Shown here: in pieces, positions 9,284 to 17,149 of the stretch
Position numbering within the stretch: position 1 is the first letter of the stretch
How the letters are laid out: each line of letters starts with the position of its first letter
NCBI GenBank assembly: GCA_963702075.1
Contig: OY969703.1
Span: forward strand, 1,984,001 to 2,048,000
DNA length: 64,000 bases
Origin: VAYN01 sp963702075
GTDB lineage: Bacteria > Actinomycetota > Thermoleophilia > Solirubrobacterales > 70-9
Direction of reading: 5' to 3'
Program-made: the position numbers and the translations under genes
Notes under the pieces: model-generated
What the model was told of the DNA's origin: nothing
Seen by the model: the letters and a program-made list of their open reading frames with translations, nothing else
Database searches by the model: none

Positions 9284-9924
9284 TCGTCGCCGACGACTCG
9301 ACCCTGCTCCGGGAGGGCCTGGTGCGGCTGCTCGAGGAGGCGGAGATCGAGGTGGTCGGCCAGGCCGGCGACGGCGAGGAGCTGCTGCGCAAGGTCCGCG
9401 CTCACAAGCCCGACGTCGCCGTCGTCGACGTGCGGATGCCGCCGACCCACACCGACGAGGGCCTGCGCGCCGCCCGCGAGATCCGCTCCGAGCTACCGGA
9501 GATCGGGGTGCTCGTCCTCTCCCAATACGTCGAGGTCGCCTACGCACGGGAGCTCCTGGCCGAGAGTGCGGAGGGCCTCGGCTACCTGCTCAAGGACCGG
9601 GTCGCCGACGTCGCGGCGCTGACCGACGCGGTGCGCAGGGTCGGCGCGGGCGGCTCCGCGCTCGATCCCGAGGTCGTCTCCCAGATGCTGGGCCGGCGGC
9701 GACAGGAGGATCCACTCGAGGAGCTGACCCCGCGCGAGCGCGAGGTACTGGGGTTGATGGCGGAGGGCCGCTCGAACGCCTCGATCGCCGCCGAGCTGGT
9801 GGTCACCGAACGGGCGGTCGAGAAGCACGTCACCGGGATCTTCTCCAAGCTCGGCCTCGAAGCCGGCGGCGAGGACCACCGCCGCGTCGTCGCGGTGCTG
9901 AGGTTCCTCGACCAACCGGCCTGA
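9274..9924 (+). CDS. NarL/LuxR-type response regulator
   Basis: 216 aa. Receiver domain first: DD in VVVADDSTLL, phospho-Asp in VAVVDVRMPP, Lys in YLLKDRVADV. A C-terminal LuxR helix-turn-helix follows: ELTPREREVLGLMAEGRSN and AAELVVTERAVEKHVTGIF. ATG at 9274 lies inside the end of the kinase gene, so translation is probably coupled. It is the DNA-binding output of the adjacent kinase. Likely targets are its own operon and the divergent MMPL exporter, by proximity only. Confidence 0.94.
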   Translation: MRVVVADDSTLLREGLVRLLEEAEIEVVGQAGDGEELLRKVRAHKPDVAVVDVRMPPTHTDEGLRAAREIRSELPEIGVLVLSQYVEVAYARELLAESAEGLGYLLKDRVADVAALTDAVRRVGAGGSALDPEVVSQMLGRRRQEDPLEELTPREREVLGLMAEGRSNASIAAELVVTERAVEKHVTGIFSKLGLEAGGEDHRRVVAVLRFLDQPA

Positions 9925-9932
9925 AGCGCCGC

Positions 9933-11930
9933 TCAGGCTCCCGCAGTCATCCCATCCAGGTCACGACGCAGCTCGCGCAGCTCGTCACGGATCCGCCCTG
10001 CCTCCTCGAAGCGCAGGTCGTCGGCGGCGGCGAGCATCTCCTCCTCGAGGGCGACGATCGTCTTCTCCAGCTCCTCCGGCGAGGCGAACTCCTCGGCCCG
10101 CTTGCGCCGCCGTTTGCGCGGCGCCCGGTCCTCCATCGCCAGGAACTCGGACATCTCCGAGATCCCCTTGCGGACGGTCTCCGGCGTGATCCCGTGCTCT
10201 TCGTTGTATGCCACCTGGATCGCCCGGCGGCGGTCGGTCTCCCGCATCGCCGCCCGCATCGCCTCGGTCTCCTTGTCGGCGTACATCACCACCCGCCCGT
10301 TGACGTTCCGCGCCGCCCGGCCGATCGTCTGTACGAGGCTGGTCTCGCCGCGGAGGAAGCCCTCCTTGTCGGCGTCGAGGATCGCCACCAGCGAGACCTC
10401 GGGCAGGTCGAGACCCTCGCGCAGGAGGTTGACGCCGACGAGGACGTCGTACTCGCCCAGCCGCAGATCGCGGATGATCTGGATCCGTTCCAGGGTGTCG
10501 ACCTCCGAGTGCAGATACCTCACTTTCACCCCGTACTCGAGCAGGTAGGCGGTCAGGTCCTCGGCCATCTTCTTGGTCAGGGTGGTGACGAGGGTGCGCT
10601 CTTTGCTCTCGGCCACCCGCTTGACCTCGTTCATCAGGTCGTCGATCTGATTTCTCGTCGCCCGCAGCTCGATCTCGGGGTCGACGATTCCGGTCGGGCG
10701 GACGATCTGCTCAACCGTGCGGCTCGCTTCGGCCTTCTCGAACGGCCCCGGCGTCGCCGAGACCATCACCAGCTGGTTCACCCGGGAGAGGAACTCGTCG
10801 AACTTGAGCGGCCGGTTGTCCATCGCCGAGGGCAGCCGGAAGCCGTAGTCGACCAGCGACCGCTTCCGCGACTGGTCGCCCTCGTACATGCCGCCGATCT
10901 GCGGGATCGTCTGGTGGCTCTCGTCGACGAAGACGACGAAGTCGTCGGGGAAGTAGTCGATCAGGGTGTGCGGCGGGCTGCCGGCGGGGCGCCCGTCGAG
11001 GATCCGCGAGTAGTTCTCGATTCCGGAGGTGAAGCCGAGCTCCTTGATCATCTCCAGGTCGTACATCGTCCGCTGCCGCAGCCGGTGGGCCTCCAGCACC
11101 TTGCCTTCGTTTTCCAGCTCGGCCGTCCGCGATTCGAGTTCGGCCCGGATCTCGTCGACGGCGCGGTCGACCGTCTCGTCTTTGGTCACGTAGTGGGAGG
11201 CCGGCCAGACCGAGACGTGCTCGATCACGTCGAGCACCTCGCCGGTCAGCGGGTCGAAGTGCTGGATCCCCTCGATCTCATCGCCGAAGAGCTGAATCCG
11301 GTAGGCCGACTCCGCATACGAAGGCATGATCTCCAGCACCTCGCCGCGGACCCGAAAGGCGCCGCGGCCGAGCACCTGGTCGTTGCGCTGGTACTGCATC
11401 TTCACCAGCTTGCGCAGGACGTCGTCGCGGTCGATGCTCTTGCCAACCTTGAAGAGCTGCATTTTTTCGTTGTAGACCTGCGGCGAGCCGATCCCGTAGA
11501 TGCAGGAGACCGAGGCGACGATGATCACGTCCCGGCGGGCGAACAGCGCCGCGGTGGCGGCATGGCGGAGGCGGTCGATCTCGTCGTTGATCGAGGAGTC
11601 CTTCTCGATATAGAGGTCCTGCGCCGGCACGTAGGCCTCGGGCTGGTAGTAGTCGTAGTAGGAGACGAAGTACTCGACCGAGTTCTCCGGGAAGAACTCG
11701 CGGAACTCGTTGCAGAGCTGCGCGGCGAGCGTCTTGTTATGGGCGATCACCAGCGAAGGGCGCTGCACCTCGGCGATCGTCGCCGCCATCGTGAAGGTCT
11801 TGCCGGTGCCGGTGGCTCCGAGCAGGGTCTGGAAGCGGTCGCCCCCGCGCAGCCCCTCGGCCAAGCCCGTGATCGCCTTCGGTTGGTCCGCCGTCGGGGT
11901 GTAGGCGGGATTCAGCTTGAAATCCGGCAC
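9933..11930 (-). CDS. uvrB: Excinuclease ABC subunit B
   Basis: 665 aa from the GTG at 11930; an in-frame upstream start would add 16 residues that do not match the family. VPDFKLNPAY followed by PTADQPKAI is the standard UvrB beginning. The helicase-like Walker A is GATGTGKTFTM. The flexible beta-hairpin region (YYDYYQPEAYVP), the DEAD-type motif VVFVDESH, helicase motif VI (TIGRAARN) and the C-terminal UVR helix pair (LRFEEAGRIRDELRELRR) are all present. It receives damaged DNA from UvrA and recruits UvrC. TATGTT ends 6 nt before the GTG with no Shine-Dalgarno, so a leaderless mRNA is likely. No LexA box was found in the short divergent spacer. Confidence 0.97.
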   Translation of the reverse strand: MPDFKLNPAYTPTADQPKAITGLAEGLRGGDRFQTLLGATGTGKTFTMAATIAEVQRPSLVIAHNKTLAAQLCNEFREFFPENSVEYFVSYYDYYQPEAYVPAQDLYIEKDSSINDEIDRLRHAATAALFARRDVIIVASVSCIYGIGSPQVYNEKMQLFKVGKSIDRDDVLRKLVKMQYQRNDQVLGRGAFRVRGEVLEIMPSYAESAYRIQLFGDEIEGIQHFDPLTGEVLDVIEHVSVWPASHYVTKDETVDRAVDEIRAELESRTAELENEGKVLEAHRLRQRTMYDLEMIKELGFTSGIENYSRILDGRPAGSPPHTLIDYFPDDFVVFVDESHQTIPQIGGMYEGDQSRKRSLVDYGFRLPSAMDNRPLKFDEFLSRVNQLVMVSATPGPFEKAEASRTVEQIVRPTGIVDPEIELRATRNQIDDLMNEVKRVAESKERTLVTTLTKKMAEDLTAYLLEYGVKVRYLHSEVDTLERIQIIRDLRLGEYDVLVGVNLLREGLDLPEVSLVAILDADKEGFLRGETSLVQTIGRAARNVNGRVVMYADKETEAMRAAMRETDRRRAIQVAYNEEHGITPETVRKGISEMSEFLAMEDRAPRKRRRKRAEEFASPEELEKTIVALEEEMLAAADDLRFEEAGRIRDELRELRRDLDGMTAGA

Positions 11931-11965
11931 AGCCAGAACATAGCTGGCGCATATGCTGGGCTCAG
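11931..11965. promoter_or_regulatory. Divergent uvrB / DoxX promoter region
   Basis: Only 35 nt separate the two start codons. On the minus strand TATGTT (11942-11937) lies 6 nt before the uvrB GTG. On the plus strand TATGCT (11952-11957) lies 8 nt before the DoxX ATG. Neither gene has a Shine-Dalgarno, so both look leaderless with back-to-back -10 boxes. The -35 regions would extend into the opposing genes and are weak. Confidence 0.5.
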
Positions 11966-12337
11966 ATGAAGCTCTCACGCGCCGCCCTTGCGGCTTTATT
12001 CACCTTCACCGGAACCATGCATTTTGTCCGACCGCGCTTCTTCGAAGCGATCGTGCCGCCCGCGATCGAAGCCCAGAAGAAAGAGGTCGTCGCGATCAGC
12101 GGCTACGCCGAGATCGCCGGCGCGGCGCTGGTCCTCCACCCCGCCTCACGCCGGCTCGGACGCTGGTGGCTGCTGGCGCTGCTGCTCGCGGTCTTCCCGG
12201 CCAACGTCCACATGGCGGTCAACCCGGAGCAGATCCGCGGCCTCGACATGCGCAAGTTCCCGCGCTGGGCGCTGTGGGCGCGGCTGCCGCTGCAGCCGCT
12301 GGCGATGCTTTGGGTCTGGCAAGTCACGCGGCGCTAG
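11966..12337 (+). CDS. DoxX-like small membrane protein
   Basis: 123 aa with about four hydrophobic helices. The N-terminal pattern GTMHFVRPRFFEAIVPP, then SGYAEIAGAALVL and the FPANVHMAV segment, is typical of the DoxX/YphA-like membrane family. Members are linked to oxidative-stress or quinone-related processes, but the biochemical role is unsettled. Start ATG at 11966 without Shine-Dalgarno; see the divergent promoter entry. No functional link to uvrB is evident. Confidence 0.75.
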   Translation: MKLSRAALAALFTFTGTMHFVRPRFFEAIVPPAIEAQKKEVVAISGYAEIAGAALVLHPASRRLGRWWLLALLLAVFPANVHMAVNPEQIRGLDMRKFPRWALWARLPLQPLAMLWVWQVTRR

Positions 12338-12376
12338 CGCGGCCGTCTTTTACCTGCTGCGAATAGAGTGCAGTAG

Positions 12377-12631
12377 ATGGACAAACGGGATCGCTTCGCC
12401 GTCAACCTCCGCCGTGCCCGCGAAACGGCCGGCATCTCCCAGGAAGAACTGGCCGGGATGTGCGAGATCCACCGCACCGAGGTCTCCCTGCTCGAGCGCG
12501 GGGGCCGCGAACCCCGCCTGGGGACGATGGTCAAGCTCGCGGTCTCCCTCGGCACCACCCCCGAAGCGCTCTGCTCAGGGATCGCCTGGGACCCGAAGGC
12601 GCGCGACTACAAGATCAGCGAGCCGCGCTAG
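12377..12631 (+). CDS. XRE-family helix-turn-helix regulator
   Basis: 84 aa, almost entirely one HTH_3 (Cro/C1) domain: NLRRARETAGISQEELAG, then HRTEVSLLERGGREPRLGTMVKLAVSLGTTPEAL. The strongly conserved ISQEEL and EVSLLERG positions are intact. TAGAGT (12364-12369) lies 7 nt before the ATG with no Shine-Dalgarno, suggesting a leaderless transcript. Its stop overlaps the convergent gene at 12628 by 4 nt. Targets unknown; small solo XRE proteins are often autoregulators. Confidence 0.87.
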   Translation: MDKRDRFAVNLRRARETAGISQEELAGMCEIHRTEVSLLERGGREPRLGTMVKLAVSLGTTPEALCSGIAWDPKARDYKISEPR

Positions 12632-13158
12632 GGCAGGAATTCTTCGAGCAGGCTCTGCGCCGGCCCGAGGAAGCCGTTGACGCTGCCGAGGAAGGATTCG
12701 GCGTCGTTGATGAATTCGATCGCCTGCTTGAGCGGGATGCGCTGCACGGTCTCGCGCAAGGGGCCCGCCAGGATCGGGCTCAGGGCACCGGCTTCTTCGG
12801 CGTCGTCGACCGCCCGCACCAGCCCGGCGCGGATCGCCTTCGCCAGCTTGGCGTCGGTGATCCCGTACTTCTCTTTGAACCGTTCCCGTCCCTCCGGGGT
12901 CGCCAGGGCGCGCGCCAGCGCCTCGCGCGAGACCCCCAGCTTGCAGGCAGCACCGTCGAGGGCCGAGACCGTGAACTGGTTGGCGATTTCCCCAAGGCTC
13001 TGCGGATTGCTCCAGGGGCGCGGTTCGCAGGGGTTCTGAACCTTCTCCGGCGTGTAGCTGGAACCCCCGGCAGCGAGGTAGGCGCCGACCAGGATCAAGG
13101 AGACGACGACCGAGCCGAGCACGAGCAGGAAACCGCGGCCGCGCGCCTCGCCGCTCAC
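12628..13158 (-). CDS. Hypothetical membrane-anchored protein
   Basis: 176 aa. One N-terminal transmembrane segment (about residues 9-30, FLLVLGSVVVSLILVGAYLA) precedes an extracytoplasmic domain, roughly 145 residues, with two Cys (NPCEPRPW, AACKLGVS) that could form a disulfide. The domain includes SREALARALATPEGRERF, which resembles a short helical repeat. No family is recognised. It overlaps the upstream MFS gene by 4 nt (ATGA), so the two are probably cotranslated and may work together at the membrane. Confidence 0.7.
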   Translation of the reverse strand: MSGEARGRGFLLVLGSVVVSLILVGAYLAAGGSSYTPEKVQNPCEPRPWSNPQSLGEIANQFTVSALDGAACKLGVSREALARALATPEGRERFKEKYGITDAKLAKAIRAGLVRAVDDAEEAGALSPILAGPLRETVQRIPLKQAIEFINDAESFLGSVNGFLGPAQSLLEEFLP

Positions 13159-14531
13159 AGCTCCACCTCTTTCGAGAGGGCGATCGGCAACAGGGCGATC
13201 AGGCCCAGGAGCGCCGCGAGGATGAAGGAGGTGCTGAAGGCGTGGGTGGCGCCGCGGTCGAGCTGGTCCTGCAGTTCGCCCTGCAACTGCTGGACTTCGG
13301 AACGTTCGCCGGGATCTTCGGGCAGCGGTTCGAAGGCGGGGCCGATCGTCGGCACCTTCCCCTTCTCTTCTTCGAGCCGTTGGCTGACCTTCTCGGCGAG
13401 ATCGAGCTTCAGCAGCGGGTTGACCGGCGAGTCGAGGATCACCGCGGTGCCGGCGTTGATCGCGTCATGGCGCTGCTGGTCGATGTCGTGGGTGAAGATC
13501 GGCGTCAGCAGCAGCAAGCCGATCACCACTCCGGCATGGCGGGCGGAGATCGTCCAGCCGCCGTGGATTGCCTGCGGGGCGCGGCCGCCGAGCGCGGTCT
13601 CGGTCAGCGCCGAGAGCACCAGCGCCAGCCCGATCCCGACCAGGACCTGCGGCGGGATCGTCAGCGCGATCGTCGCCTTCGGCAGGAAGGCAAGTCCGGC
13701 GAGGCCGCCGGAGACGAGGATCGCCCCCGCCGCGGCGCGCGGGCGGGCCTCCGGGACGAACTCCGCCAGCTTGCCGCCGAGCAGGGCCGCCAGGGGCATC
13801 ACGGTGACGACGAGCGCCGCTTCGATCGGGCTCAGCCGCCAGCCTTCGATCAGCAGCAGGACGAGGAGGAAGAGCGCTGCCGCAATCGCCGCCGAGACCA
13901 TCGCCAGGGCCAGGTTGGCCCAGAGGTGCGGCCGGCCGGTGCGGCGCAGCTCGGTCGAGACGATCCCGGTCGCCGCCTCGTGTTTGGCGACCGTCAGGAT
14001 CGGCACCGCCGCGATCAGCGCCACCGGCACCTGCAGGAGGAAGATCGACTGCCAGGAGACGAGCTCGGTGAGGATGCCGCCGAGCGCCGGCCCGAGCGCC
14101 GCGCCGGTCGCCCCGGCCGCGGCCCAGATCGTCGTCGCCCGCCGCTCGGAGCCGACCGTGGCCGGCAGCAGCTCCAGCGCCGCGGTCACCGCGGCGGCAC
14201 CGCCGAGCGCCTGCACGCAGCGGGCGAGGATCAGGGTCGAGAGGCTGTCGGCGAGGCCACAGGCGAGTCCGGCGCCGGCGAAGATCGCCAACCCGACGGC
14301 GGCGGCCCGGCCCGGTCCCACCCGCCGTGCCACCAGCGCCGCCGGTACCGCCGCCAGAGCCATCACGAGGTTGAAGGAGACGAGCACCCAGGTGACCCCC
14401 GAGACGCTCGTGTTCAGTTCCCGGTAGATGTCGGGCAGCGCCAGGACGACGATCGAAGAGTCGGCTAGGACGACTCCGACCGCCAGGGCGAGCGCGGCGA
14501 CACGGGGTCTCGGCGCGGCGCTAATAGCCAA
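13155..14531 (-). CDS. MFS transporter, DHA2-type (drug/proton antiporter)
   Basis: 458 aa with about 12-14 hydrophobic helices. The beginning 'LAVGVVLADSSIVVLALPDI' and the motif around 'LVARRVGPGRAAAVGLAIF' (motif A) and 'LGPALGGILTELVSWQSIFLL' (motif C plus the W-R/Q-F pattern) identify the EmrB/QacA subgroup of the major facilitator superfamily. A hydrophilic loop of about 85 residues before the last helix is long for the family. It probably exports small hydrophobic compounds with proton antiport. It starts inside the 3' end of the lytic transglycosylase gene and overlaps the next gene by 4 nt. Substrate unknown. Confidence 0.88.
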   Translation of the reverse strand: MAISAAPRPRVAALALAVGVVLADSSIVVLALPDIYRELNTSVSGVTWVLVSFNLVMALAAVPAALVARRVGPGRAAAVGLAIFAGAGLACGLADSLSTLILARCVQALGGAAAVTAALELLPATVGSERRATTIWAAAGATGAALGPALGGILTELVSWQSIFLLQVPVALIAAVPILTVAKHEAATGIVSTELRRTGRPHLWANLALAMVSAAIAAALFLLVLLLIEGWRLSPIEAALVVTVMPLAALLGGKLAEFVPEARPRAAAGAILVSGGLAGLAFLPKATIALTIPPQVLVGIGLALVLSALTETALGGRAPQAIHGGWTISARHAGVVIGLLLLTPIFTHDIDQQRHDAINAGTAVILDSPVNPLLKLDLAEKVSQRLEEEKGKVPTIGPAFEPLPEDPGERSEVQQLQGELQDQLDRGATHAFSTSFILAALLGLIALLPIALSKEVEL

Positions 14532-15102
14532 GCTCCTTGCCGTACTTGGACCGGTATTCCCGCTGTTTTTCCAGCACCTCTTCGACGTAGGCGCGGGTTT
14601 CCGGGAAGGTGATGTCCTCCACCGAGAGCCCGGAGCCGCCCCACTTGTCGGCGTTGCCGGGGCCGGCGTTGTAGGCCGCCAGCGCCGCCACCTCGTCGCC
14701 GTCGTAGCGTTCGAGGTATTCGCGCAGCAGGAACGTCCCGTAGCGGATGTTGATTTCGGGATCGCCGAGATCGTTCAATTCGAAGCTCGTCGCGTCGCTG
14801 TTCCTGGCGATGGTTGCTGCCGCTTCCGGCGTTATCTGCATCAGTCCCCGTGCCCCTGCGCTCAATTCCTGGTCGCTGAACTTCGACTCGGAGTAGATCA
14901 CGGCCGCGATCAACGCCGCATCAACGTGCTTTTCCGCGGCCTGCTGGCGGATCACGTCCTCGTGGTGCAAGGGCAGCGTCAGCTCCTTGATCGCGTGGTC
15001 GAAGGTCCCGTTGGCGATCAGGACGGCAAGCAGCAGCCCGGCCAGCACCGCGACCCCGCCCCAGACGGCCCGACGGCGGCGGGCGCGGACCCTGCGGCTC
15101 AT
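14521..15102 (-). CDS. Lytic transglycosylase, SLT/GH23 domain
   Basis: 193 aa. An Arg-rich N-terminus and one transmembrane helix (about 12-31) anchor it outside the membrane. The SLT fold is clear: catalytic Glu in VIYSESKFS (Glu about 72), then SAGARGLMQITPEAA, NIRYGTFLLREYL, and AALAAYNAGPGNADKWGG. It cleaves peptidoglycan glycan strands with formation of 1,6-anhydro ends. It follows coaE with a 4-nt overlap and is followed by the MFS gene, suggesting one transcription unit. Closest to the Slt70/MltE-like soluble-domain type. Confidence 0.92.
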   Translation of the reverse strand: MSRRVRARRRRAVWGGVAVLAGLLLAVLIANGTFDHAIKELTLPLHHEDVIRQQAAEKHVDAALIAAVIYSESKFSDQELSAGARGLMQITPEAAATIARNSDATSFELNDLGDPEINIRYGTFLLREYLERYDGDEVAALAAYNAGPGNADKWGGSGLSVEDITFPETRAYVEEVLEKQREYRSKYGKELGY

Positions 15103-15680
15103 CGGCGCAGCTTTTCGAGCAGAGCGGACAGCGCCCGCTCGAGGTCCTCCACCGAGCCGTCGTTCTCGACCACGTGCTCCGCGCGCTCGGCCTTCTCGGT
15201 CTGGGTCAGCTGCCGCGCCTCGCGCTCATCGACGAGTACCTGCCCGCGGGCGGCGGCGCGCTCACGCCGCACCTCGTCGCCGGTGACGACAGCGACGGTG
15301 GTGTCGAAGACCTTGTCGCTGCCCGCCTCGAACAGCAGCGGCACCTCGACCACGGCGAACTCGGTGTCCCCGGGAAGCGAGAAGAGCCAGTTCGCGGTGC
15401 GTTCTTGGACCAGCGGGTGGATCTGCTCCTCCAGCCAGCTCAGCTGCTCGGGGTCGGCAAAGACAATCTCGCCGATTTTCGTCCGGTCGATGCCGCCGTC
15501 GGCGATCACCTCGGGACCCCAGCGCTCCGCCAGCCGCCCGCGCAGCGGCTCGCTCTCGAGCAGTTCGTGGACGACCGCGTCGCTGGAGAGCGTCGCTGCC
15601 CCGAGTCGACCGAAAGCCCTCAGCGCCTCCGACTTCCCGGCGGCGATGCCGCCGGTGAGACCGATCTTCAGTGGCGCCAC
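15099..15680 (-). CDS. coaE: Dephospho-CoA kinase
   Basis: 193 aa, normal length. P-loop GLTGGIAAGKS at residues 8-18 directly after the start, CoA-binding domain segment RPGxDxxV-like DAVVHELLESEPL, and the DVPLLFE-type strand VVEVPLLFEAGSD. It catalyses the last step of coenzyme A synthesis, phosphorylating the 3'-OH of dephospho-CoA. ATG at 15680 lies 10 nt after the rpsA stop. The rpsA-coaE adjacency is seen in other actinobacteria. Confidence 0.95.
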   Translation of the reverse strand: MAPLKIGLTGGIAAGKSEALRAFGRLGAATLSSDAVVHELLESEPLRGRLAERWGPEVIADGGIDRTKIGEIVFADPEQLSWLEEQIHPLVQERTANWLFSLPGDTEFAVVEVPLLFEAGSDKVFDTTVAVVTGDEVRRERAAARGQVLVDEREARQLTQTEKAERAEHVVENDGSVEDLERALSALLEKLRR

Positions 15681-15689
15681 CGGCGCCGC

Positions 15690-17123
15690 TCAGCCTTGCT
15701 CGGACTCGCCCGTCTGCGCGTCTTCGCCGGCAGCCTCGTCGAGGTCATCCGGCGCGTCGGGACGCTCCTGCACCGATTCCCCCTCCTGATGCTCGCCGGG
15801 GCCCTCCTCGGTGGTGCCGTTCTCCTCGGCAACCGGAGCGGGCTCGGCGTCCTCGGAAGCCTCGACCTCCGCGGTATCCGCCGCAGCCGCAAAAGCGTCT
15901 GCCATCGAGCCGGTGGGCGGAGCCACCTGCTCCTCGACCTGCTCCTCGGTCCCCTCGTCCTGACCGCCTTCAGCCTGGGCAATCTGCTCCCCGAGGCCGG
16001 CCATCGCCATGTTCTGGCCCTCGACCCGCTTGATGCTGAGCGAAAGGCGGCGGCGCTCTTCGTCGATCTCGAGGATCTTCACGTTCAGCTTCGAGCCCGG
16101 CTCGACTACTTCGCTCGGGTTCTCGACGTGGTGGTCGGCAAGCTCGGAGATGTGGACCAGGCCCTCGACCCCGGGCAGGATTTCGACGAAGGCGCCGAAG
16201 GCGACGACCTTGGTCACCGTACCCTCGAGCACGTCGCCGGAGCGGTGGGTGCTGATGACGCGCTGCCACGGATCCTCCTGGGTCTGCTTGAGACCGAGGG
16301 AGATGCGCTGGCGGTCGCGGTCGATGTCGAGGACTTTGATCCGCACCGTGTCGCCGATCGAGACGACTTCGCCGGGGTGGTTGACGTGGCTCCAGGAAAG
16401 CTCGGAGATGTGGATCAGGCCGTCGATCCCGTCGAGGTCGACGAAGGCGCCGAAATCGACGATGTTGGAGATCTTGCCCTCGACGACCTGGCCTGGCTCG
16501 AGGCGGCCGAGAATCTGCTCACGGACCTCTTTGCGCTCCTCCTCGAGCACGGCGCGCCGCGAGAGCACCACGTTGTTGCGGCTGCGGTTCAGCTCGATCA
16601 CTTTGCACTCGAGCGTCTGGCCCATGAACTCGTCGAGGTTGTGGACGCGGCGGATGTCGACCAGCGAGGCGGGCAGGAAGCCGCGCACCCCGAGGTCGAG
16701 GATGAGACCGCCCTTGACGACCTCGATGACGCTGCCTTCGACCGGTTCGCCCGAGTCGGCGGCGACCTCGATCCGGCGCCAGGCTTTCTCGAAGCGGGCG
16801 CGCTTCTTGGAGAGGATCAGACGGCCCTCGGCGTCCTCCTTGGTGAGGACCAGGGCGTCGATCTCCTCGCCGAGCTCGACCTCTTCGTGCGGGTCGACCG
16901 ACTTGCGAATCGAAAGCTCGCCGGACGGGATCACGCCCTCGGCCTTGTAGCCGATGTCGACGAGCACCTCGTCTTTGTCGATCCGGACGACTTTCCCTTT
17001 GACGACGTCGCCCTCCTCGAAGGACACCATCGTCGCCGCGTAATTCGGGACGATCTTGCCGTCGATATTGAGGAGAAGGCCGCCGGAACCCTCGACAGGG
17101 GTGGCGCTGGGCGCAGGCGTCAT
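15690..17123 (-). CDS. rpsA: 30S ribosomal protein S1
   Basis: 477 aa from ATG 17123; TTG at 17150 is an alternative in-frame start adding 9 residues. Four S1/OB repeats are evident, each with the G-x-V-x-x-F/I-x-x-G-A/x-F-V-x-L pattern: EEGDVVKGKVVRID; PVEGSVIEVVKGGLILDL; VVEGKISNIVDFGAFVDL; VLEGTVTKVVAFGAFVEI. Each ends in HISELS-type strands. The last 110 residues are acidic and Glu/Ala-rich without structure. Four repeats are the actinobacterial/Gram-positive form, which binds mRNA during initiation. The 5' end faces the divergent flavoprotein gene only about 27 nt away, so its promoter must lie within that gene. Confidence 0.95.
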   Translation of the reverse strand: MTPAPSATPVEGSGGLLLNIDGKIVPNYAATMVSFEEGDVVKGKVVRIDKDEVLVDIGYKAEGVIPSGELSIRKSVDPHEEVELGEEIDALVLTKEDAEGRLILSKKRARFEKAWRRIEVAADSGEPVEGSVIEVVKGGLILDLGVRGFLPASLVDIRRVHNLDEFMGQTLECKVIELNRSRNNVVLSRRAVLEEERKEVREQILGRLEPGQVVEGKISNIVDFGAFVDLDGIDGLIHISELSWSHVNHPGEVVSIGDTVRIKVLDIDRDRQRISLGLKQTQEDPWQRVISTHRSGDVLEGTVTKVVAFGAFVEILPGVEGLVHISELADHHVENPSEVVEPGSKLNVKILEIDEERRRLSLSIKRVEGQNMAMAGLGEQIAQAEGGQDEGTEEQVEEQVAPPTGSMADAFAAAADTAEVEASEDAEPAPVAEENGTTEEGPGEHQEGESVQERPDAPDDLDEAAGEDAQTGESEQG

Positions 17124-17149
17124 GGTCTCGGTCGCGGACACGGGCGGCA

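Noticed and set aside
11931..11965. Possible LexA box before uvrB
   Set aside because: No GAAC-N4-GTTC or close variant is present on either strand of the 35-nt spacer.
12460..15789. Long plus-strand open frames opposite the MFS, transglycosylase and coaE genes
   Set aside because: They are antisense shadows of recognised genes, with compositionally biased translations and no motifs.
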